Part shown: positions 59,855 through 64,000 of the stretch, piece after piece
How the letters are laid out: the number at the start of each line of letters is the position of its first letter
Position numbering within the stretch: position 1 is the first letter of the stretch
NCBI GenBank assembly: GCA_002748265.1
Contig: PDRY01000015.1
Coordinates: 62,001-126,000 of the forward strand
Reading direction: 5' to 3'
DNA: 64,000 nt
Origin: Rhodobacterales bacterium
Lineage (GTDB): Bacteria; Pseudomonadota; Alphaproteobacteria; Rhodobacterales; Rhodobacteraceae
The notes under the pieces: model-generated
Told to the model about the DNA's origin: nothing
Database searches by the model: none
Seen by the model: the letters and a program-made list of their open reading frames with translations, nothing else
Translations under genes and position numbers: made by a program

Positions 59855-60739
59855 TCAGCCCTCCAGTTTCGGAATGACCAGACGCTGCCCCCGGCGGATC
59901 TGGTTCGGGCTGGAAAGAAGCTGCCGGTTAGCCTCGAAGATCCGGCCAAAGAGCGCGGCATCTCCGTAGAACCGGTGCGCGATCCCACCGAGGCTGTCAC
60001 CGAGCTGCACGGTGTAGAAGTGGTAGGTCTCGGTCTCCCCGGCCCGCTGGACGAGGCGGGTCTCCACCCCCGGCCCTGCGATAGCAATCGGCGCAGCGGT
60101 CGTGGGATGAGGCGCATCGGCGCTGTCACCGCCCCCGGATTGCTTGACCAGCTGTTGCAGCAGCACACGGGTATCCACTTGGCCATCAGCGGTGTGCAAG
60201 CTGTGATGGACGTCGATCACACCCTTGCTGGCCGCCTCCTGAAGCAGTGCTTCAACATAGGCATCCGATTGGCCCTGAGCGAGCGCCTGCTGGACCACGC
60301 TGCCCAGATCCACGGGCGCATCGGATGGCGTATCGCCCCCCGCAAGCCCGCGCGCCGCAAGGATCCCCTGAAGCACGTTCTGCACATCCGCGTCGGACGA
60401 CGCCTGCGCCAACACGATGGGCGCCTCTGCCGTGGGCTTGATCCCGCTCAGACCGGCCAACACCGCATCGGTCGCGCCGCGCTCCGCAGAGGAGGCCGGA
60501 GCCAGAGCCGCCGCCACCGCACGCTCCACCGCCGCACTGTCCTGCGGTGCTACGGACGCGGCGTTCACCATGGCGGCGCTTGCGCCAGTTTCGCGGATAT
60601 CGGCCAGGATCGGCTCGGCCACCGGGGCACGGGTCACCTGAGCGGGCTGCTCTGGCTCGGACGGGTTGGACGCGCGCAATACGATCCAGCCGCACAGCAG
60701 CAGGGCGAAGACGAAAAGGGCAGTAACGGAACGGATCAT
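59855..60739 (-). CDS. LysM domain membrane-anchored protein
   Basis: A 294-residue protein with an N-terminal anchor or signal (MIRSVTALFVFALLLCGWIV), a long Ala-rich low-complexity middle, and one C-terminal LysM domain (YHFYTVQLGDSLGGIAHRFYGDAALFGRIFEANRQ to RLVIPKL) that binds peptidoglycan. The start at 60739 is chosen; residues upstream are not signal-like. It lies downstream of a rhodanese gene with a 32-base gap, so the two exported proteins are probably cotranscribed. Confidence 0.85.
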   Translation of the reverse strand: MIRSVTALFVFALLLCGWIVLRASNPSEPEQPAQVTRAPVAEPILADIRETGASAAMVNAASVAPQDSAAVERAVAAALAPASSAERGATDAVLAGLSGIKPTAEAPIVLAQASSDADVQNVLQGILAARGLAGGDTPSDAPVDLGSVVQQALAQGQSDAYVEALLQEAASKGVIDVHHSLHTADGQVDTRVLLQQLVKQSGGGDSADAPHPTTAAPIAIAGPGVETRLVQRAGETETYHFYTVQLGDSLGGIAHRFYGDAALFGRIFEANRQLLSSPNQIRRGQRLVIPKLEG

Positions 60740-60771
60740 GGTGTTCTCCGGTTTGGGGCCGTGCCCTGGTT

Positions 60772-61389
60772 TCAGGGGGTCTGGACCGTCAGGCCCAGGA
60801 CGAGCCACATCTGCATCCCGCCGCGATAGTAGTGAATGCGATCAGCGGGATAGCCCGCTGCGATCAGGTCATGAATCGCGCGCGGGGTCTGGTCGCACCA
60901 CGCCCCGTTGCAGAACATCGCCAGATCGAGCGCATCCGTGAAATCCAGGTTCCCGCCCCGTTCCACAGCGCCAAGCGCCTTGAGGATGTCATCCCGGTAG
61001 GGGTTCGACGATTCCAGCGTGGTGAACGGCACGTTGACCGCGCCGGGGATGGTGCCGCGATTGAACCAATCCGGCACGCGAGTGTCGATCAGCAGTCCCT
61101 CACCCGCAGCAACGCGGGTCTTGAGGAAGTCGATGACTTCCAGCTCCCCGATGGTCTCGACCCCGTCGGCGGCACTCATCGGATGGATGCAGAACGGAGG
61201 ACAATCGCGCGAGGTCTTCGCGTAGGTGTCATCCAGCCGTGCCTCCGGGTCCTGGTTCCGGGCAATGGTCAGCGCCTGACCGTTCAGGCTGAAGCTGGCC
61301 TCGGCCATATCCGGTGTGATCTTCACCTCGGCCATGGCCGCAGATGACAGAATGGCGCCCGTCAGGGCTGCCGCAACAAAACGCAACAT
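60772..61389 (-). CDS. Exported rhodanese-like protein
   Basis: A 205-residue protein with a signal peptide (cleavage near SSAAMAEV) and a rhodanese fold. The active-site loop is FCNGAWCDQTPRA, with two Cys. RVPDWFNRGTIPGAVNVPFTTL and YYRGGMQMW are typical. The periplasmic rhodanese group with a CxxxWC loop resembles PQQ-associated CXXCW proteins. It may handle sulfur or act as a redox/thiol carrier. It is followed by the LysM gene. Confidence 0.85.
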   Translation of the reverse strand: MLRFVAAALTGAILSSAAMAEVKITPDMAEASFSLNGQALTIARNQDPEARLDDTYAKTSRDCPPFCIHPMSAADGVETIGELEVIDFLKTRVAAGEGLLIDTRVPDWFNRGTIPGAVNVPFTTLESSNPYRDDILKALGAVERGGNLDFTDALDLAMFCNGAWCDQTPRAIHDLIAAGYPADRIHYYRGGMQMWLVLGLTVQTP

Positions 61390-61650
61390 ATATTCGTCCC
61401 CCAGTCACACGCCTCTTAGTTTTGATCCCGACGCTGGCAGGCGTAGGCGCGTGTATTTCCCGCCCTAGATGTAGGGCATGGTGATTCGTGGGGTCAATTC
61501 CGGATTATGGAAAACCGCGACATTTTGTGGCACGGTATGTCCCTGACACAAAAGGACGACCCGTAGGTCGCCCTCTCGCCCTGCCAATTCTGTCACTGCC
61601 CGACAGTGTGCATGGTTATCCAAGACCTAACGCGCGGAGTGATTCGCAGT
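61390..61650. other. Intergenic region with no gene seen
   Basis: This stretch between the rhodanese start and folC holds no supported gene. GATTC (GANTC) sites occur at 61483 and 61641, with two more at 61662 and 61675 inside the folC terminator. It probably holds the rhodanese promoter. Confidence 0.4.
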
Positions 61651-61681
61651 CAACAAAAACTGATTCGCAAAAGCGAATCAG
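61651..61681 (-). terminator. Rho-independent terminator of the accD-folC operon
   Basis: On the minus strand, CTGATTCGC-TTTT-GCGAATCAG followed by TTTTTGTT. The first arm includes the folC stop codon. Confidence 0.85.
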
Positions 61682-62943
61682 CCCGTGTTTTCGCGCAGCG
61701 CATGCCCGGCCAGATAGAGCGATCCGCAGATCAAAACCCGCGCGTTCGGCGGCACCATCTCCAGAGCGGCTGCCAGATCAGGCGCCGTTTGTGCAGGAAG
61801 ACCAACCTGTTGCGCAGCAGCGGCCGTTTCGTCCGCGCTCAGGGTGTTCGTCTCTCCGGGGATGGAGAGCCCGATCAGCCCCCGCGCGGTGGCGGCCAAC
61901 GGTCGCAGGTAGCCGGTCACATCCTTGGTGTTGAGCATCCCGCAGATCAGCCAGGTTTCCCGCTCGGGCAGGTCCCGCAGGGTGGCGGCAATCGCCTCTC
62001 CGGCGGCGGGGTTGTGCCCTCCATCGAGCCACATCTCGGCCTGCGGCAGCCGGGCCGCGACCGCGCCTTCGCGCAGACGCTGCATCCGGGCGGGCCATTC
62101 GGCCTGGGTCACGGCAGCTTCGCAGGCAGCCTCACCAAGGCCAAGAGCGCGCAGGGCAGCAAGCGCGGTACCAGCGTTTTCGATCTGATGCGGTCCGGGC
62201 AGCGCGGGCAGCGGCAGATCCAGAAGCCCGGTTTCGTCCTGATAGACCAGCCGATCCCCCTCGCGGGTCACATGCCAGTGCTGACCATGGGCGAGGATCG
62301 GCGCACCAAGCCGCGCGGCGCGCGCCTCGATGACATCAAGAGCCGCCTCGTGCTGGCGCGCCACGACGCAGGGGCAGCCCCGCTTGAGAATCCCGGCCTT
62401 CTCGCCGGCGATCTCCTCAAGCGTGTCGCCAAGGAAGCTTTGGTGATCCAGATCGACCGGCGTGATGATCGTCAGGCGCGGATCGTCGATCACATTCGTT
62501 GCGTCCAGCCGTCCGCCCAGCCCGACTTCGAGCAGGGTGAAATCTGCCTCCGTCTCGGCCATGGCAAGCAGGGCGGCGACGGTCGTGATCTCGAAATAGG
62601 TGATCGGCGCGCCATCATTCGCCGCATAGCAGCGGTCGAGATAGGCGGTCAGGGCGTCTTCGGAGATCAGCTCTCCGGCCAGCCGGATCCGTTCGTGGAA
62701 CCGCGCCAGATGCGGAGAGGTGTAGGCGTGAACCTTGTGCCCCGCGGCCTCCAAACCGGCGCGAATCATGGCCTGGGTCGACCCCTTGCCATTGGTGCCC
62801 GCGATATGGATCACCGGCGGCAAACGCCGCTCGGGATGATCAAGCGCTGCCAAGAGCCGGTGCACCCGGTCCAGCGTCAGGTCAATGACCTTAGGGTGGA
62901 GCGCCATCATCCGCTGGAGGATGACGTCAGACCCTGCCGTCAT
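61678..62943 (-). CDS. folC: Bifunctional folylpolyglutamate synthase/dihydrofolate synthase
   Basis: Adds glutamate to dihydropteroate and to folates, 421 residues. It is a Mur-ligase-type ATPase: the P-loop is [14 protein letters not shown], and [15 protein letters not shown] and [13 protein letters not shown] are family signatures, with [12 protein letters not shown] in the C-terminal domain. Its ATG overlaps the accD stop by 4 bases (ATGA). Pairing with accD is conserved in many Gram-negative bacteria. Its stop codon is inside the terminator. Confidence 0.95.
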   Translation of the reverse strand: MTAGSDVILQRMMALHPKVIDLTLDRVHRLLAALDHPERRLPPVIHIAGTNGKGSTQAMIRAGLEAAGHKVHAYTSPHLARFHERIRLAGELISEDALTAYLDRCYAANDGAPITYFEITTVAALLAMAETEADFTLLEVGLGGRLDATNVIDDPRLTIITPVDLDHQSFLGDTLEEIAGEKAGILKRGCPCVVARQHEAALDVIEARAARLGAPILAHGQHWHVTREGDRLVYQDETGLLDLPLPALPGPHQIENAGTALAALRALGLGEAACEAAVTQAEWPARMQRLREGAVAARLPQAEMWLDGGHNPAAGEAIAATLRDLPERETWLICGMLNTKDVTGYLRPLAATARGLIGLSIPGETNTLSADETAAAAQQVGLPAQTAPDLAAALEMVPPNARVLICGSLYLAGHALRENTG

Positions 62944-63860
62944 TCCTTTGCGCTCTTGTCTGCGGCGGGCGCAGGCAGATCGGGCGCGGGCAAGTCTCCG
63001 GCGATCGGCGGGGTCAGCCCCATCAGCATCCGGGTGATCACGATCAGCTCCGCCCGCAGTTCGGTGCGCGCTGTCACGCGGTCCAGCATGCCGTGGTCCA
63101 GCAGATATTCGGCTCTCTGGAACCCTTCGGGCAGTTTTTCGCGGATGGTCTGTTCGATCACCCGCGGCCCGGCGAAGCAGATCAGCGCGCCCGGCTCTGC
63201 AATCTGGACATCGCCCAGCATCGCGTAAGAGGCGGTGACCCCTCCGGTCGTCGGGTGGGTCAGCACAACAATGTAGGGCAGCCCGGCTTCCTTGAGCATC
63301 TGCACCGCGACCGTGGTGCGCGGCATCTGCATCAGGGACAGGATGCCCTCCTGCATCCGCGCGCCACCGGCGGCGGAAAAGAGGATCAGCGGGCGCCCCA
63401 GCGCCACCGCGCGTTCGGCGGCGGCGATGATCGCGTTGCCCACATACATGCCCATGGAGCCAGCCATGAAGCTGAAATCCTGTGCCGCCGCGACAATCGG
63501 CGTGCGGCCCATTTCGCCTTCCGCGACTAGCATGGCTTCCCGCTCGCCCGTGGACTTTTGCGCGGATTTCATCCGGTCAGGGTACTTCTTCTGATCCCGA
63601 AAATGCAGCGGATCCGCAATCGGCTTGGGCACGCTCACTTCGGTGAATACGCCCCCGTCGAACAACCGGGCAAAACGGTCGCGCGGGCTGATCCACATGT
63701 GATGTCCGCAGGATGTGCAGACATTCATGTTTCCGCTCAGTTCGCGGTGGAACAGCATCGTCCCACAGCCGTCGCATTTCGTCCAAAGGTTATCGGGAAC
63801 CTCTCTCCGCGAGAAGATCGAGTTGATCCGCGGCCGGACGTAGTTCGAAATCCAGTTCAT
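62940..63860 (-). CDS. accD: Acetyl-CoA carboxylase carboxyltransferase subunit beta
   Basis: Transfers the carboxyl group from biotin to acetyl-CoA, 306 residues. The N-terminal C4 zinc ribbon has Cys29, Cys32, Cys48 and Cys51; the crotonase-fold core has [18 protein letters not shown] and [17 protein letters not shown]. The C-terminus is an Ala/Pro-rich tail ending in charged residues. The gene for the alpha subunit is not in the window. Coupled to folC. Confidence 0.96.
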   Translation of the reverse strand: MNWISNYVRPRINSIFSRREVPDNLWTKCDGCGTMLFHRELSGNMNVCTSCGHHMWISPRDRFARLFDGGVFTEVSVPKPIADPLHFRDQKKYPDRMKSAQKSTGEREAMLVAEGEMGRTPIVAAAQDFSFMAGSMGMYVGNAIIAAAERAVALGRPLILFSAAGGARMQEGILSLMQMPRTTVAVQMLKEAGLPYIVVLTHPTTGGVTASYAMLGDVQIAEPGALICFAGPRVIEQTIREKLPEGFQRAEYLLDHGMLDRVTARTELRAELIVITRMLMGLTPPIAGDLPAPDLPAPAADKSAKE

Positions 63861-63936
63861 CGGGGCCTCATGCCTGTCATCTGGCCCCGAGATACGCTTG
63901 CTGCCCCCCGATTACAACGAAGTGCGCGCGCGGACG

Positions 63937-64000
63937 TTACGCTGCGGCAGCGGCTCGCAGATGGAGACCCAGATCTTCGGCTTCCACGAGATAGGGGAAT
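63937..64000 (-). CDS. C-terminus of an unknown protein (partial)
   Basis: On the minus strand an open frame runs in from beyond the window and ends in TAA at 63937, reading FPYLVEAEDLGLHLRAAAAA. Only 20 residues are visible. It lies 76 bases upstream of accD on the same strand. No family can be assigned. Confidence 0.35.
   Translation of the reverse strand, partial: FPYLVEAEDLGLHLRAAAAA

Overview
The window is high-GC DNA (roughly 60-67% by eye) from an alphaproteobacterium, most likely a Rhodobacteraceae (Roseobacter/Rhodobacter-type) chromosome. Supporting signs are a COQ9-family gene, ClpS next to an RsmC-like methyltransferase, a TrcR/DUF1013 regulator, CobC/CobD of the Pseudomonas/Rhodobacter type, aerobic hemF, an accD-folC pair, and dense operons with ATGA/GTGA/TGATG stop-start overlaps. 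Almost all of the sequence is core housekeeping. No rRNA, tRNA, CRISPR array, prophage or insertion sequence was seen.

Layout. 1-2430: end of an unknown gene, an intergenic repeat, then fabB-fabI (fatty acid synthesis). 2435-3346: a hypothetical protein and an FKBP/SlyD isomerase. 3500-9473: a plus-strand run of small-molecule enzymes (HAD dehalogenase, alpha/beta hydrolase, PLP ammonia-lyase, macro domain, PcaD-like lactonase, second hydrolase, TetA-like exporter, zinc-ribbon microprotein), five of them translationally coupled. 9552-13076: trpB, a CaiB-type CoA transferase/racemase and a divergent acyl-CoA dehydrogenase. 13181-13672: an AT-rich orphan gene that looks foreign. 13747-15643: UDP-glucuronate epimerase-like gene and an SDR. 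15720-22830: polA, GNAT, hemF, lipoprotein, an SDR without its catalytic Tyr/Lys, rsmC and clpS.

22916-30717: HAD phosphatase, D,D-carboxypeptidase with a SPOR-like tail, pheT, GMC oxidoreductase, GST and mscL. 30857-35574: ald with a divergent Lrp regulator, ExoD, TfoX-like, rpsU, coq9 and a quinone oxidoreductase. 35635-39443: RNase T2, trcR, a YARHG-type exported protein, a P-loop kinase, recR and ybaB. 39443-42896: GNAT, dnaX, rsgA and the 4.5S/SRP RNA gene (minus strand). 42936-45099: a protein-maturation operon (def, a degenerate def paralogue, fmt, small membrane protein). 45193-48687: PatB/MalY lyase, L,D-transpeptidase, cobC, cobD. 48734-64000: smc, GNAT, a polytopic membrane protein, a CPBP protease, a ThDP enzyme, an FMN reductase, MFS, zapE, LysM protein, rhodanese, folC, accD and the end of one more gene.

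Points for a second look: (1) a tandem peptide deformylase paralogue with both Cys->Ser and HEIDH->HQIDH changes; (2) an SDR whose YxxxK is FxxxT; (3) an RNase T2 with Gln in place of the CAS II Glu; (4) a dispersed intergenic repeat made of two or three hairpins whose stems vary between copies while pairing is kept; (5) an AT-rich orphan gene; (6) a macro domain inside a coupled catabolic operon; (7) several perfect palindromes in divergent promoter regions. No obviously new multi-gene defence or mobile system was found.
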